A stretch of 64,000 nucleotides of DNA from Algoriphagus sp. AGSA1 (GCF_021390545.1 NZ_JAJUWR010000021.1:1-64000), one strand, 5' to 3'; positions 25,370-35,254 are shown, numbered from the stretch's first letter. A program made the numbers and translations. Notes: generated from the sequence alone by a model not told the origin.

Positions 25370-25380
25370 AAATAAGTTGC

Positions 25381-25403
25381 CTGGCGGAGTAGGATTCCGC
25401 TGG
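25381..25403 (+). terminator. Terminator-like hairpin after metE
   Basis: CTGGCGGA at 25381-25388 pairs with TCCGCTGG at 25396-25403 with two G-U pairs, followed by GCGATTTTTT. Confidence 0.55.
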
Positions 25404-25416
25404 GCGATTTTTTCTA

Positions 25417-25454
25417 ACCGCAGTGAGCACGGAAGTTTACGCAGAGAGAACGCA
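25417..25454 (+). repeat. Diverged copy of the CCGCAGAGGCGCAGAG repeat
   Basis: ACCGCAGTGAGCACGGAAG followed by TTTACGCAGAGAGAACGCAG is related to the two copies around the GxxExxY gene. Here no GxxExxY gene is adjacent. Confidence 0.55.
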
Positions 25455-25517
25455 GGTTAATCATTGAGGGACTTGTTTTATCTAGTGAATTCCAAGCTTC
25501 CTCTGTAAAATGGATTC

Positions 25518-25736
25518 TCATTTATTTAGTTTCTTGGACATTCTTCTCTTTATTTCCTCAATATCCATTACTCTACCATATTTTATATCCTCCTCGCTTA
25601 CCTGTGCAGTAGAATTTAATCTTGCCTCATAGTCTGCTCGATTGGCCAAAAATAGTTTGATTTCTTCAAGCCATTCTTCGCTCTCCACATCTGCTATCAT
25701 GGAATATATATCTGATCTTAATTTTTCCTTTTTCAT
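25518..25736 (-). CDS. Small charged hypothetical protein
   Basis: The 72-residue product is rich in Lys, Glu and Arg and predicted to be mostly helical, with DVESEEWLEEIKLFLANR in the middle and a basic tail RRMSKKLNK. The size and composition resemble the antitoxin of a toxin-antitoxin pair, but the next gene on this strand is not a recognisable toxin. It might be an orphan antitoxin or a regulator. Nothing more can be said. Confidence 0.5.
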   Translation of the reverse strand: MKKEKLRSDIYSMIADVESEEWLEEIKLFLANRADYEARLNSTAQVSEEDIKYGRVMDIEEIKRRMSKKLNK

Positions 25737-25778
25737 AATCTGCTGATTTTTGTCTCTCTAATTTAAGGCTTTTACCAA

Positions 25779-26120
25779 TCAAATCTCCTCAATTACACTT
25801 TCTCCTTTTGATCGGTCACCCGAAGTCCATTCCCAGGTTTCGTGGAGGCGGATTTTCCCGTTTTCCAAGATTTCAGGCTTAGAATGGCAAATTCCCGTCA
25901 TCAATTCGCCTTTGTTGTTCACCTGATGATAGCTCATGTTGATGTTTCCGGACTCGTCCACCAAACCGATCAGATGACCCTTTAGGATTTTTCCGCCGGC
26001 ATATTCCGCAGTCAGAATGTTACCTTCCTGCCTATAACGAAAAATAGTCTCTGCGGATGTTTCTCCATTTGCGGAGTTTTGGAGCGCACGGAAGGAACGG
26101 TTGTTATAATTGATCAGCAT
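25779..26120 (-). CDS. Conserved small soluble protein, often mislabelled N-acetylglutamate synthase
   Basis: The product is about 113 residues from the ATG at 26120 (MLINYNNRSFRALQNS); the frame extends to an ATG at 26141. It is a compact beta-rich protein with FRYRQEGNILTAEYAGG, KGHLIGLVDESG and LHETWEWTSGD stretches. Homologues with this pattern have, as I recall, been labelled N-acetylglutamate synthase, but no GNAT acetyltransferase motif is present, so that name should not be carried over. The repeated strand-turn pattern suggests a lipocalin-like or beta-clip fold. Function unknown. Confidence 0.75.
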   Translation of the reverse strand: MLINYNNRSFRALQNSANGETSAETIFRYRQEGNILTAEYAGGKILKGHLIGLVDESGNINMSYHQVNNKGELMTGICHSKPEILENGKIRLHETWEWTSGDRSKGESVIEEI

Positions 26121-26253
26121 AGAGTCCTCTGGCTTTTGCATAGGTTGAGGTTATATTTTTGATCAAAATTAAGCCCTTTCGTGGAAAATTATGGGTTTTC
26201 AATTAATCCATCCCCGTATCTTGTGGTATCAAATCCCAAATTTCAACTTCCCC

Positions 26254-27906
26254 ATGAGATCCATTCTTGTTAGTTTTTGTCTTTTATTTTGCTTTGGTGT
26301 CCAAGCCCAAATGTTCCCTCACGGGGAAGAGTTTACCAGGCAGGACACCCTGCGTGGCACTATTACTCCCGAGCGAGCTTGGTGGGATTTGCAGCACTAT
26401 CATCTGGAGGTAAAAGTAGATCCTGAAACAAAGTCCCTTTCAGGTAAAAACACAGTAAGATACAAAGTGCTTGAAGCTCCCCATCAAATGCAGATAGATC
26501 TTCAGCCGCCCATGCAGCTGACTAAAGCTGAACAAGATGGTGTAGAATTGGATATTGAACACGATGGTAATGCGCATTTTATCACATTGAAAGCAGCGCA
26601 GAATGTGGGAGAAGAAAAAGAAGTCGTATTGACTTTTTCAGGTAAGCCTGTGGAAGCAGTCCGTCCTCCTTGGGATGGTGGCCTCACTTGGCAAAAAGAC
26701 AGCAATGGGTTGCCTTTCATCGCTAATGCCAATCAGGGAATCGGTGCGAGCATCTGGTGGCCAAATAAGGATCATGGCTACGATGAGCCGGATCAGGGGA
26801 TCTTGATGAGTGTCACTGTACCGGAAAATCTGATGGATGTCTCCAATGGTCGTCTCATTGGAACTGATCATGACAAGGCCGCCAAGACAAAAACTTATCA
26901 TTGGGAAGTTAAAAATCCTATCAACAACTACGGAGTAAATATCAACGTAGGCGATTACGTGCATTTCGGCGAGAAATATGCAGGAGAAAAAGGTGAGCTG
27001 GACATGGACTACTACGTGCTCCGTGAAAACCTGAAAAAGGCAAAGAAGCAGTTTCAGGACGCTCCTAGATTGATGGAGGCATTTGAGCATTGGTTTGGTC
27101 CCTATCCATTCTATGAAGACAGTTATAAATTAGTGGAAGCACCCTATCTAGGCATGGAGCATCAGAGTTCTGTGACTTATGGCAACGGATACATGAACGG
27201 ATACCTCGGACGTGATTTAAGCGGGACGGGATGGGGATTAAAGTTTGATTTTATCATCATTCACGAGTCTGGCCATGAGTGGTTTGCGAACAATATCACT
27301 TACCGTGATGTTGCGGACATGTGGATCCACGAGAGCTTCACGGCTTATTCAGAAAATTTGTTTCTGGATTACTTTTATGGCACGGAGGCCAGCAAAGCAT
27401 ATGTGCTCGGTACCAGAATGGCGATCAAAAATGATATCCCCATCATCGGTACGTATAATGTTAATTCCGAAGGCTCCGGCGATATGTATTACAAAGGTGC
27501 GAATATGCTTCATACCCTTCGCCAAATCGTCAATAACGATGAGAAGTGGAGGGGAATTCTCAGAGGGTTGAATGAGGAGTTTTATCATAAAACTGTCTCT
27601 ACGCGTCAGATCGAAAACTACATCAGTCAGAATGCCGGAATCAACCTGACTCCTGTCTTTGATCAGTATCTGAGAGATATCAGAATACCGATTTTCAGCT
27701 ATAATCTTGTAGATGGCAAGCTAAATTACCGTTGGGAAAATGTAGTGTATGGCTTCAATATGCCGATCAGGATTTTCGTGGGGGATATGGAATTTGACCT
27801 AAGCCCTACAGAGGATTGGAAATCCATGGATGTACCCCAGAAGAACGTACAGGTGAAGGTAGATGAAAACTACTATGTGGGTACCCTGAATATTTCGGGC
27901 AATTAA
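26254..27906 (+). CDS. Secreted M1-family metallopeptidase
   Basis: This 550-residue exported enzyme is an aminopeptidase N relative. ATG 26254 opens a signal peptide ending VQAQ; the longer frame upstream lacks one. The zinc site HESGHEW plus a Glu 18 residues later (IHESF) is intact. The substrate-side motif reads GMEHQ in place of the usual GAMEN, a form found in bacterial M1 proteins of this short type. The C-terminal ERAP1-like domain of full-length APN is missing. It probably trims peptides in the periplasm or outside the cell. Confidence 0.9.
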   Translation: MRSILVSFCLLFCFGVQAQMFPHGEEFTRQDTLRGTITPERAWWDLQHYHLEVKVDPETKSLSGKNTVRYKVLEAPHQMQIDLQPPMQLTKAEQDGVELDIEHDGNAHFITLKAAQNVGEEKEVVLTFSGKPVEAVRPPWDGGLTWQKDSNGLPFIANANQGIGASIWWPNKDHGYDEPDQGILMSVTVPENLMDVSNGRLIGTDHDKAAKTKTYHWEVKNPINNYGVNINVGDYVHFGEKYAGEKGELDMDYYVLRENLKKAKKQFQDAPRLMEAFEHWFGPYPFYEDSYKLVEAPYLGMEHQSSVTYGNGYMNGYLGRDLSGTGWGLKFDFIIIHESGHEWFANNITYRDVADMWIHESFTAYSENLFLDYFYGTEASKAYVLGTRMAIKNDIPIIGTYNVNSEGSGDMYYKGANMLHTLRQIVNNDEKWRGILRGLNEEFYHKTVSTRQIENYISQNAGINLTPVFDQYLRDIRIPIFSYNLVDGKLNYRWENVVYGFNMPIRIFVGDMEFDLSPTEDWKSMDVPQKNVQVKVDENYYVGTLNISGN

Positions 27907-27957
27907 AATCCCATGGTTCTTGGCCCGGTATAGAGTGTTAAATACATCTCTTGAGAT

Positions 27958-27993
27958 AAAATAGGGAATGCACGTGACTGCATTCCCTATTTT
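27958..27993. terminator. Strong bidirectional terminator
   Basis: AAAATAGGGAATGCA at 27958-27972 and TGCATTCCCTATTTT at 27979-27993 form a perfect 15-bp stem with loop CGTGAC. It lies between two convergent genes. Confidence 0.9.
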
Positions 27994-28016
27994 ATTTGCT
28001 CTGTTTTGAAATAAAG

Positions 28017-29684
28017 CTAACCCTTCATTTTGTATATTTTCCCTTCTGTTTTGCTCATTATATACACGTTTCCTTCAGCATCTTGGCCAAATTTGAGATC
28101 GACCCGCTGACCTCCGCAGAGCTCCAGGAGGCTGATTTCTTTGCCTTCAAAAATCACTCCCCAGCTTTTTATGCCTACATTGGGCACATCATCAAGATCG
28201 GTGAAAAATAGTCTGCCAGAAAGAATGTCTCCAAAAACAAACATTCCCTGAAGCGGTCCATCGGGCATCACATAGCCGGCAATAATTGCGGCCAGCTCGT
28301 CGTGATCCAATTGGATATGAGGATAGGTGACTCCAAAGCTTTCATCATTTTCCTTGAGCTCGAAGATTTCATTGAACTTGCCATAAGGATTGATAATAAA
28401 CCGTCCCTCTCTGATCGGCCAGCCGTAGAATTTACCCTTTTCTATTTTGTTTAGTTCTTCGATAGTATGCTGACCGATATCGGTAGCATACATGTTGCCC
28501 TTTGGATCCCAGAAAACCCTATTGGGATTGCGGAAACCATAAGCGTAAACTTCACCTGCCTTGCCCTCCATTCCAGCAAATGGATTGGAGGCCGGTATTC
28601 CGTAGTTGCCATTTGGGCTATCATTTCCTGAAGGATCGATTCGCAGAATGCTGCTATAAATGTCGCTGCCTTTATTATCAGATAGATGTGCGAATCCTTG
28701 TTCCGTTAAGCCTCCGTCCCCGAAGCCGATATATAGAAGACCATAGTCTTCATCACCTTTTTTGGCATGCGGATTAAAGGTGATTTCTTGCATGCCATGA
28801 GCTTGGGACGGAATATCCACCCTTAAAATTTCCCGATTTTCACCTTCGAATGTATTGGCATTGGGGTCTGCAGCTTTCCACTCCGTCAATATCCATTGCA
28901 TAAAATGCCGGATGCTGTCCGGATAGCTATAATCCGCTTTTTGGGTGTGGCCTGGTTCGGTATGTGCTGTGTATAATTTTCCATTCTCACTGAACTCCGG
29001 GTGAAAAGTGAAGCTGGCCATACCGGTAGCCCATCCTGGACTGCTTACCAGCTCAGGCTTTAGCTCTTTGATGGGCAAATATAACCTTGGTTTTTTATCA
29101 ATAAGTTCATAGAGGCCGATACGTTGATCGTTAATAAATAGACGGTCTGAAGCTGGGGTAGTTTCCATTTTGGTCATTTTGGCCAAGGGATGGGACGCAT
29201 CGGAAGCTGGCAGCTGGCTGTACAATTCCAGTTCTATCCTTATTCCTGAGTCGGGGATTGTGTCGGGAATTGGATTTTTGATTCCCCTGAGTGGTAAAGT
29301 ATCCGGGAGGTGTTTGAATGTATTTAGGTAAGCTAAGATAGCATCCAGCTCCATTTCCTTCAAGTCGGGAAAGGGGGGCATATACACTTTGTACTTTTCG
29401 AAAAGCATTACTGCTCTAGGATCCCCGGCTTCAATAATTGCAGATGGATCTTTAATAAATCCTCTTATCCAAGATGATTCTACCGTATGGGTAAGACCAC
29501 TCAAATTCGGGCCGATTCCGTCATGATCAAAACTATGGCAGGTACTGCAATTATTTTGAAAGAGCGTTTTACCTGCCTCAATCTGTTCTGTTTGGGTGCT
29601 TATGTCACTTCCAAAGTCTTTTTTCTGAGTGCAGGAAACAATGGTCAGTGAAGTTGTAAAAAATAAGATTATCAGTTTTTTCAT
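28017..29684 (-). CDS. Cytochrome c / PQQ-type sugar dehydrogenase lipoprotein
   Basis: The 555-residue lipoprotein (Cys after LTIVS) starts at the ATG at 29684; the longer frame adds a tail without a signal. A c-type haem domain comes first (CSTCH near residue 43, with a later Met ligand around YMPPF), followed by a six-bladed propeller of the glucose/sorbosone dehydrogenase kind with RNPNRVFWDPKGN and DIGQHTIEELN. Such proteins oxidise sugars or aldoses in the periplasm and pass electrons to the haem. Substrate and use of PQQ are inferred from the family. Confidence 0.85.
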   Translation of the reverse strand: MKKLIILFFTTSLTIVSCTQKKDFGSDISTQTEQIEAGKTLFQNNCSTCHSFDHDGIGPNLSGLTHTVESSWIRGFIKDPSAIIEAGDPRAVMLFEKYKVYMPPFPDLKEMELDAILAYLNTFKHLPDTLPLRGIKNPIPDTIPDSGIRIELELYSQLPASDASHPLAKMTKMETTPASDRLFINDQRIGLYELIDKKPRLYLPIKELKPELVSSPGWATGMASFTFHPEFSENGKLYTAHTEPGHTQKADYSYPDSIRHFMQWILTEWKAADPNANTFEGENREILRVDIPSQAHGMQEITFNPHAKKGDEDYGLLYIGFGDGGLTEQGFAHLSDNKGSDIYSSILRIDPSGNDSPNGNYGIPASNPFAGMEGKAGEVYAYGFRNPNRVFWDPKGNMYATDIGQHTIEELNKIEKGKFYGWPIREGRFIINPYGKFNEIFELKENDESFGVTYPHIQLDHDELAAIIAGYVMPDGPLQGMFVFGDILSGRLFFTDLDDVPNVGIKSWGVIFEGKEISLLELCGGQRVDLKFGQDAEGNVYIMSKTEGKIYKMKG

Positions 29685-29960
29685 TGGCGCTAAGATGTAG
29701 GTTTTTATGGATCGCTCCAAATAAAATTTTTTATCCAAAACATCTGTCCTGTGTTGTCTTTTGTCCATCTTGATTAGGCCAACAGGAAAGTTTTGAAGCT
29801 AATTATGAAAGCAATTCCTACCCTGTCCCACTTTCAGCTTCTATAGCTCCTACTATACTTTGCCCAGAATAGCTGAAAGCCTCTACCACCCGTAGGAAGT
29901 TATAGAATACATCCCAAAAAAAGTTGGCTATCGGTAGATCCCAATAGCCAATACAACATG

Positions 29961-31211
29961 TTATTTCTCAATACTAAAGGTTTCATCCTCCAAATAGTGC
30001 GGATATATTTTACGGTGCTGTTTTTTCACTTCGGTAATCAGAGACTGGCGAAATCCCTCTACATTCTCCCCATTTGCCGCAGCCATAAATACGGGGGGGA
30101 TTCCGGTTTTCTTCTCATAAGCATCTGCCAGTGAAGCAAAGTCCACAAAATCGGCTTCTTCCAATTCCAATTCGGTCATTTTCATGCTTTCCTCCTCGCT
30201 AGGCATAGTTTCCACCAGATCTATTTTATTAAATACCAGCAGTATAGGCTTGTTTCCAGCATCGATTTCTGAAAGCGTTTGGGTTACCACGGCGATGTGA
30301 TCCTCAAAATTCGGATGGGAGATATCTACCACATGTACCAATAGGTCTGCCTCTCTGATCTCGTCCAAGGTAGATTTGAATGCGGCTATCAGGTGAGTTG
30401 GGAGTTTCCTGATAAATCCGACCGTATCTGATAGCAAGAATGGAACATTGTCAAAAACGACCTTTCTGACCGTGGAATCCACCGTGGCGAAAAGTTTGTT
30501 TTCGGCCAGAATATTGGTTTTGGTAATGAGATTCATCAAAGTACTCTTACCTACATTGGTGTAGCCTACCACCGCTACCCTTACTATTCCTTTTCTTCCT
30601 TTTCGCTGGGTTTCACCTTGTTTTTCGATTTCACGAAGTTTCTCTTTGAGAAGAGTGATCCGGTTTCGGATATCACGCTTATCTGTCTCTATTTCTTTTT
30701 CCCCGGCCCCACCACGGGTAGTGGTGCCACCTCGCTGTCGCTCAAGGTGGGTCCATAGATTGGTCAGGCGTGGAAGCAGATATTGGAAGCGGGCAAGTTC
30801 CACCTGTGTCTTGGCCTGGGCGGTTTGTGCCCTTTTCAGGAATATATCTAGAATGAGCAGAGATCTGTCGTAGATCTGCACCTTGAGTTCGTTTTCCAGG
30901 TTTCTCATCTGGGAAGGCGACAGATCATCGTCGAAGATGACCATATCCACTTCAAAATGCTTGATATATGCCTGGATTTCTTCAAGTTTTCCGGAACCCA
31001 CAAAGGTTTTGATGTCCGGCTTTTCCATTTTCTGGGTAAATCGATACACAGTCTTTGCGCCGAGTGTCTCCGTAAGGAAAGCCAATTCATCTAAGTATTC
31101 CTCCGTTTGCTGATCCATCTGGTGCTGACGGACCACACTTACCAATATGGCTGTTTCTTCTTTTGGTGCGGTTTCGTGGAGTTTTTGGAGTTTGCGCGAA
31201 TGTTTACTCAT
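29961..31211 (-). CDS. hflX: Ribosome-associated GTPase HflX
   Basis: HflX is a GTPase that binds the large ribosomal subunit and can split stalled or heat-damaged ribosomes. The 416-residue protein has the N-terminal HflX domain with a GSGKLEEIQ motif, a glycine-rich GGTTTRGGAGEKEIETD linker, and the G domain with GYTNVGKST (G1), DTVGFI (G3) and NKID (G4). I chose the ATG at 31211 (MSKHSRKLQKL). It appears to stand alone, with noncoding stretches of about 200 bp on both sides. Confidence 0.95.
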   Translation of the reverse strand: MSKHSRKLQKLHETAPKEETAILVSVVRQHQMDQQTEEYLDELAFLTETLGAKTVYRFTQKMEKPDIKTFVGSGKLEEIQAYIKHFEVDMVIFDDDLSPSQMRNLENELKVQIYDRSLLILDIFLKRAQTAQAKTQVELARFQYLLPRLTNLWTHLERQRGGTTTRGGAGEKEIETDKRDIRNRITLLKEKLREIEKQGETQRKGRKGIVRVAVVGYTNVGKSTLMNLITKTNILAENKLFATVDSTVRKVVFDNVPFLLSDTVGFIRKLPTHLIAAFKSTLDEIREADLLVHVVDISHPNFEDHIAVVTQTLSEIDAGNKPILLVFNKIDLVETMPSEEESMKMTELELEEADFVDFASLADAYEKKTGIPPVFMAAANGENVEGFRQSLITEVKKQHRKIYPHYLEDETFSIEK

Positions 31212-31413
31212 AAAGTTGTGTGCTATACCAAAACAATGCAAAAGTTGAAACTTTAGTTTCGCATTTCGTTAGAAATGGTAATTTGTAGCAATGTTTTTAC
31301 AAATTGTCCGGTAAGATTCTGTAAAGTTCGGCATATTTCCTTAGAATTGATTAGGATAGTCTTCTTACTGGTGGTTATTTTGCCTTTTATTTGCAGAACC
31401 AATATATACCTAG

Positions 31414-31965
31414 ATGGCTCAATTAAAAAAAGCAACCTTAGCGGGTGTGATAGAGATATTTCCCAGGATTTTTGAAGATCAAAGAGGTTATTTCTTTGAA
31501 TCCTATCGTGCTGATTGGTTGGAATCTGAGGGGATAGCACATAATTGGGTTCAGGATAATCAGAGTTTTTCGCAGAAGGGGACTGTACGTGGACTACACT
31601 TTCAGCGTGGGGAATTTGCCCAGGCTAAACTGGTCAGGGTGATTCAAGGGAAAGTATTGGATGTGATTGTCGATTTGAGAAAAGACTCTTCGACTTTCGG
31701 ACAAACATTTTCTACGACCCTTGATGCCAGCATAAACAATCTACTCTATGTGCCTCCGGGGTTTGCACATGGTTTTTCGGTTTTAGAGGATGCTATCTTT
31801 GCTTATAAGTGCTCTAACTATTATAATAAAGAAAGCGAAGGGGGGATTCTCTGGAATGATGCTGCCTTAGGAATAGAATGGCAGGTACAAGAGCCGATTA
31901 TTTCTGAGAAAGATGCCGTCTGGCCTACTTTGGAGGAATTTAAATTAAGCGAGGGAGGATTATAA
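31414..31965 (+). CDS. rfbC: dTDP-4-dehydrorhamnose 3,5-epimerase
   Basis: The 183-residue cupin enzyme epimerises dTDP-4-keto-6-deoxyglucose on the way to dTDP-rhamnose. Family motifs are present: EDQRGYFFESY, the catalytic His in VRGLHFQRGE, VIQGKVLDVIVDLR and VPPGFAHGFSVL. The other rfb genes (A, B, D) are not adjacent. It starts a three-gene set with overlapping or nearly touching ends, followed by a polysaccharide-type phosphatase and an epimerase, which suggests a role in surface polysaccharide. Confidence 0.94.
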   Translation: MAQLKKATLAGVIEIFPRIFEDQRGYFFESYRADWLESEGIAHNWVQDNQSFSQKGTVRGLHFQRGEFAQAKLVRVIQGKVLDVIVDLRKDSSTFGQTFSTTLDASINNLLYVPPGFAHGFSVLEDAIFAYKCSNYYNKESEGGILWNDAALGIEWQVQEPIISEKDAVWPTLEEFKLSEGGL

Positions 31966-32711
31966 TGGGGTTTTTAGATTTATTTAAAAAAAAGCCGGAG
32001 GTCTATGAAGACTTTGGGCTGGATTGGCTTGAGGTGGATATGCATTCCCATTTGATTCCCGGTATAGACGATGGGTCTAAGAGCATGGAAGAATCCTTGC
32101 ATTTGATTAAGCGCATGTCAGATTATGGCTTGCGAAAGATCATCACCACTCCCCATATCATGTCCGAGTATTACCGCAACACGCCCGAGATTATCCGGAT
32201 GGGGCTTGAAGATCTTCGGAGAGCCGTCAAAAATGAGGGGATCTCCATAGAAATAGAAGCTGCTGCGGAATATTACATGGATGAGATTTTTCTGGAGAAA
32301 ATCAAAAATGGTGAGGAAGTACTGACCTTTGGTGATAATTATATTCTGGTGGAAACCGGTTTTATCAATAAGCCACAAATGCTTTTGGAGATTATTTTCC
32401 AATTGGAAATGGCCGGATACAAGCCCATCCTTGCTCATCCGGAGCGTTATCAATATCTCATTGGCGATAAAGAATTGCTTCAGGATCTGACGGACAGGAA
32501 GATTCTTTTTCAAGTTAACTTGCTTTCCCTCACGGGCTTTTATTCCAAGCCGGTAAAAGACTTTGGCGATATGCTGGTGGAGAAAGGGTTAGTCAGATTT
32601 TTCGGGACTGACTGTCATAATGTGCGCTATTTGGATATGATGGAGACTTTGCCAAAATCAAAACTATACACCAAAATCAAGAGTTTGGATCTGCTTAACA
32701 CCACGCTTTGA
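31965..32711 (+). CDS. CpsB/YwqE-type PHP-domain tyrosine phosphatase
   Basis: The 248-residue protein is a PHP-fold phosphatase like CpsB and YwqE, which remove phosphate from the tyrosine kinases that control capsule export. Metal ligands can be seen in DMHSHLIPGIDDG, TTPHIM, the EAAAEYYMDE segment, LAHPERY and FGTDCHN. Its ATG shares one base with the rfbC stop (TAATG). No Wzc-like kinase is in the window. In some organisms members of this family act on other phosphates. Confidence 0.88.
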   Translation: MGFLDLFKKKPEVYEDFGLDWLEVDMHSHLIPGIDDGSKSMEESLHLIKRMSDYGLRKIITTPHIMSEYYRNTPEIIRMGLEDLRRAVKNEGISIEIEAAAEYYMDEIFLEKIKNGEEVLTFGDNYILVETGFINKPQMLLEIIFQLEMAGYKPILAHPERYQYLIGDKELLQDLTDRKILFQVNLLSLTGFYSKPVKDFGDMLVEKGLVRFFGTDCHNVRYLDMMETLPKSKLYTKIKSLDLLNTTL

Positions 32712-32725
32712 GCGGGCCTAAGTCA

Positions 32726-33679
32726 ATGAAAATACTAATTACAGGTATTACGGGATTATTCGGGAGCTACTTGGCTAAGGAATTTTCCGCAAAGGGTGAG
32801 ATCCACGGTTTCCGGAGAGCCAGCTCATCACTGAGGCTACTTGAGGGTATCGACTCCCCTGTTCACTGGCACGAAGGAGATCTTTCGGATATAGAATCGT
32901 TGGAAGCCGCCCTGGAAGGGATGGACTTGGTCGTGAATGCAGCTGGAAAAGTTTCTTTTGACGCTAGGGACGGGGAATCCTTGCATCTGGTGAATGTGGC
33001 AGGAACGGCAAACCTGGTGAATGCTATGCTGAATACCGGGGTGAAGAAACTGGTGCATATCAGCTCAGTATCCGCGATAGGGCGGAGCCCTGAGCAGCAG
33101 GTGATCAATGAGGACTTTAAATGGGTAGAATCTCCTCTCAATACGGACTATGGGATTTCAAAGTATCTTGCCGAACTGGAAGCATGGCGTGGAGAGCAGG
33201 AAGGATTGGATTTGATAGTGGTGAACCCTTCCATCCTCCTTGGGAAGATCAGTGACGGCCGTAGTTCTACCGATATCTACCATTACGTTTTGGAAGAACA
33301 CTCTTATTATCCAAAAGGAGACCTCAATTACATCGATGTGCGGGATGCCGCGCGGCAAGTCCGTGAATTAGTTGATTTGGAGGTTTGGGGGGAGCGTTTT
33401 ATCCTGAACAAAGAAAAAATCTCCTACAAGGATTTTTTCGCCAAGTTGGCTACTGCTTATGGGAAAAGAGCCCCCTCTAAGCCAGTGAATGCATTTATGA
33501 TTGATTTGGCGGTTTTTTTCAACGGGGTTCTCAGAAAGATAGGCCTTAGTAAAAGCCCTCTAAGCAGAAAAACAGCGTTGATAGCCCAGCAAAAAGCCTT
33601 TTTTGACAATACGAAAGTCAATGCTTTGCTGGGGAGCCTTTATTATGATCTGGAAGAAACCTTAAACTGGTCCAAATAA
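32726..33679 (+). CDS. NAD(P)-dependent epimerase/reductase (extended SDR)
   Basis: The 317-residue protein is a Rossmann-fold sugar epimerase or 3-beta-HSD-like reductase. GITGLFGSYLA at residues 7-17 binds the cofactor and YGISKYLAE carries the Tyr-x-x-x-Lys pair; an upstream Ser is in ISSVSAIGR. I chose ATG 32726, since the longer frame begins at a TTG inside the previous gene's end. It is the last gene of the rfbC-phosphatase set. The substrate could be a nucleotide sugar or a dihydroflavonol-like ketone; it is not resolved. Confidence 0.85.
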   Translation: MKILITGITGLFGSYLAKEFSAKGEIHGFRRASSSLRLLEGIDSPVHWHEGDLSDIESLEAALEGMDLVVNAAGKVSFDARDGESLHLVNVAGTANLVNAMLNTGVKKLVHISSVSAIGRSPEQQVINEDFKWVESPLNTDYGISKYLAELEAWRGEQEGLDLIVVNPSILLGKISDGRSSTDIYHYVLEEHSYYPKGDLNYIDVRDAARQVRELVDLEVWGERFILNKEKISYKDFFAKLATAYGKRAPSKPVNAFMIDLAVFFNGVLRKIGLSKSPLSRKTALIAQQKAFFDNTKVNALLGSLYYDLEETLNWSK

Positions 33680-33822
33680 ACTTATTCTTGATCTGGATCG
33701 TTTCTTAAAAAACCACAGTTGGGAATAATGATTTATCCCATCAAGTGCATAAAAAAAATTAACAAATCGAGATTTGAGAGACCAATTTATTTGGTAACTT
33801 AAATAAACCATAAGACATCCTA

Positions 33823-35238
33823 ATGACCGGAGATCACGAGCATGATTGGGAAAATGAAAAAAAGCTGGTAGAGCGATTTGAAAATTCCCTGCAATCCAAT
33901 CTGGACCTATATTTTGAAGAAGAGGAATTGGAGGATATTATCCGATTTTATTTTGATCAGCAGAAGTTCTTGAAAGCTCTGCGTGCTTCTGAGTTCTCTT
34001 TAGAGAGATTTCCGTTTTCCGTGGAAATTAAGCTCTTGAAAGCACAGTGCCTGATCTTTAATGATGAGATGGAAGAGGGTTTGGACATATTGGAAAACAT
34101 CAACAATATTTCCCCTAACAATGAAGAAATAATTTTGGCTTTGGCCAATGCCTATATCCTAGCAGGAACGCCAAAGGATGGGATCACACTTCTTGAAAAT
34201 TTTCTTCCTCTAGCAGAGGATAAAGCAGAGGTGTTTTATTCCTTGGGAAACCTATATCGTGTTCAGGACAACAATGAAAGGGCAAGTTACTATTTCAAGG
34301 AAGCCGTTAAAAACCGTATCAATCATGAAGATGCGCTTTTTCAGTTGGCGATGATCACTGAGGAAGAGGGTTCTTTCGATGAAATCCTGGATTTCTATCA
34401 GGAGTTTATCGATCAAGATCCATACAGTGCGGGCGCATGGTATAATTTGGGGGTCGTCTATAACCGTTTAGGGAGATTTGAAGAAGCAATCAAAGCGTAT
34501 GACTATGCCATTTTGATTGACGATACATTCGCTTCAGCTTATTTTAATCTAGGCAATGCGCTGATGAATACGGAGCAATATGAACTTGCTTTGGAAGCCT
34601 ATCAAAACACCATAAACTGTGAAGGTGCCAATGCCGAGAACTGCTGCTATATGGGTTCAGCTTATGAAAAGCTGGATAAAATGGAAGAGGCTTTCAAGTA
34701 TTTTAAAAAGGCAGCCAAATTCGATGAAGAGTATGATGACGCTTGGTTTGGCTTAGGAATGTGTATGCTGAAGAAGGAAAAGTACTTCGAGGCCATCCAT
34801 TATTTTAAAAAAGCATTGAATCTCACAAAGGAAAATTATAATTATTGGATAGGACTCGCCGATGCGGAATTTCACCTTGGCAATATGCAGGCCAGCTCTG
34901 AAGCTTACGAAGAAGTAATCAATTTAGAGCCGGGAATAGTAGAAGCCTATGTAAATCTGGCACTTATATATTTTAACCAGAACCGATTCGAAGAAGCAAT
35001 CGACGTGACTCGCGAGGGAATCGAGGAGCTTCCGGAAGAGGCCGGGCTATATTATCGTCTGGTAGTGTACCTGATCAAAATGGGCAATTACAAGGAGGCG
35101 TTTTCATTTTTGGAAATTGGGTTAACTTTGAACTTTGAAAAGCATACCGTCCTGTATGATATGATGCCAGAGCTTAAGCAGCAAAAGGCCTTGTACAAGA
35201 TTATTGCCCAATTCCGAGAGGAAAATCTCGAGTCTTAA
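33823..35238 (+). CDS. TPR repeat protein (cytoplasmic scaffold)
   Basis: The 471-residue acidic protein is built almost wholly of tetratricopeptide repeats. From about residue 120 on, units of the type AWYNLGVVYNRLGRFEEAIK, AYFNLGNALMNTEQYELALE and CYMGSAYEKLDKMEEAFK follow one another, about ten in all. There is no signal peptide. It should act as a protein-protein scaffold; the partner is unknown. It is followed after only 16 bp by the ComA homologue on the same strand. Confidence 0.85.
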   Translation: MTGDHEHDWENEKKLVERFENSLQSNLDLYFEEEELEDIIRFYFDQQKFLKALRASEFSLERFPFSVEIKLLKAQCLIFNDEMEEGLDILENINNISPNNEEIILALANAYILAGTPKDGITLLENFLPLAEDKAEVFYSLGNLYRVQDNNERASYYFKEAVKNRINHEDALFQLAMITEEEGSFDEILDFYQEFIDQDPYSAGAWYNLGVVYNRLGRFEEAIKAYDYAILIDDTFASAYFNLGNALMNTEQYELALEAYQNTINCEGANAENCCYMGSAYEKLDKMEEAFKYFKKAAKFDEEYDDAWFGLGMCMLKKEKYFEAIHYFKKALNLTKENYNYWIGLADAEFHLGNMQASSEAYEEVINLEPGIVEAYVNLALIYFNQNRFEEAIDVTREGIEELPEEAGLYYRLVVYLIKMGNYKEAFSFLEIGLTLNFEKHTVLYDMMPELKQQKALYKIIAQFREENLES

Positions 35239-35254
35239 CATTAAAACCTCGCTA

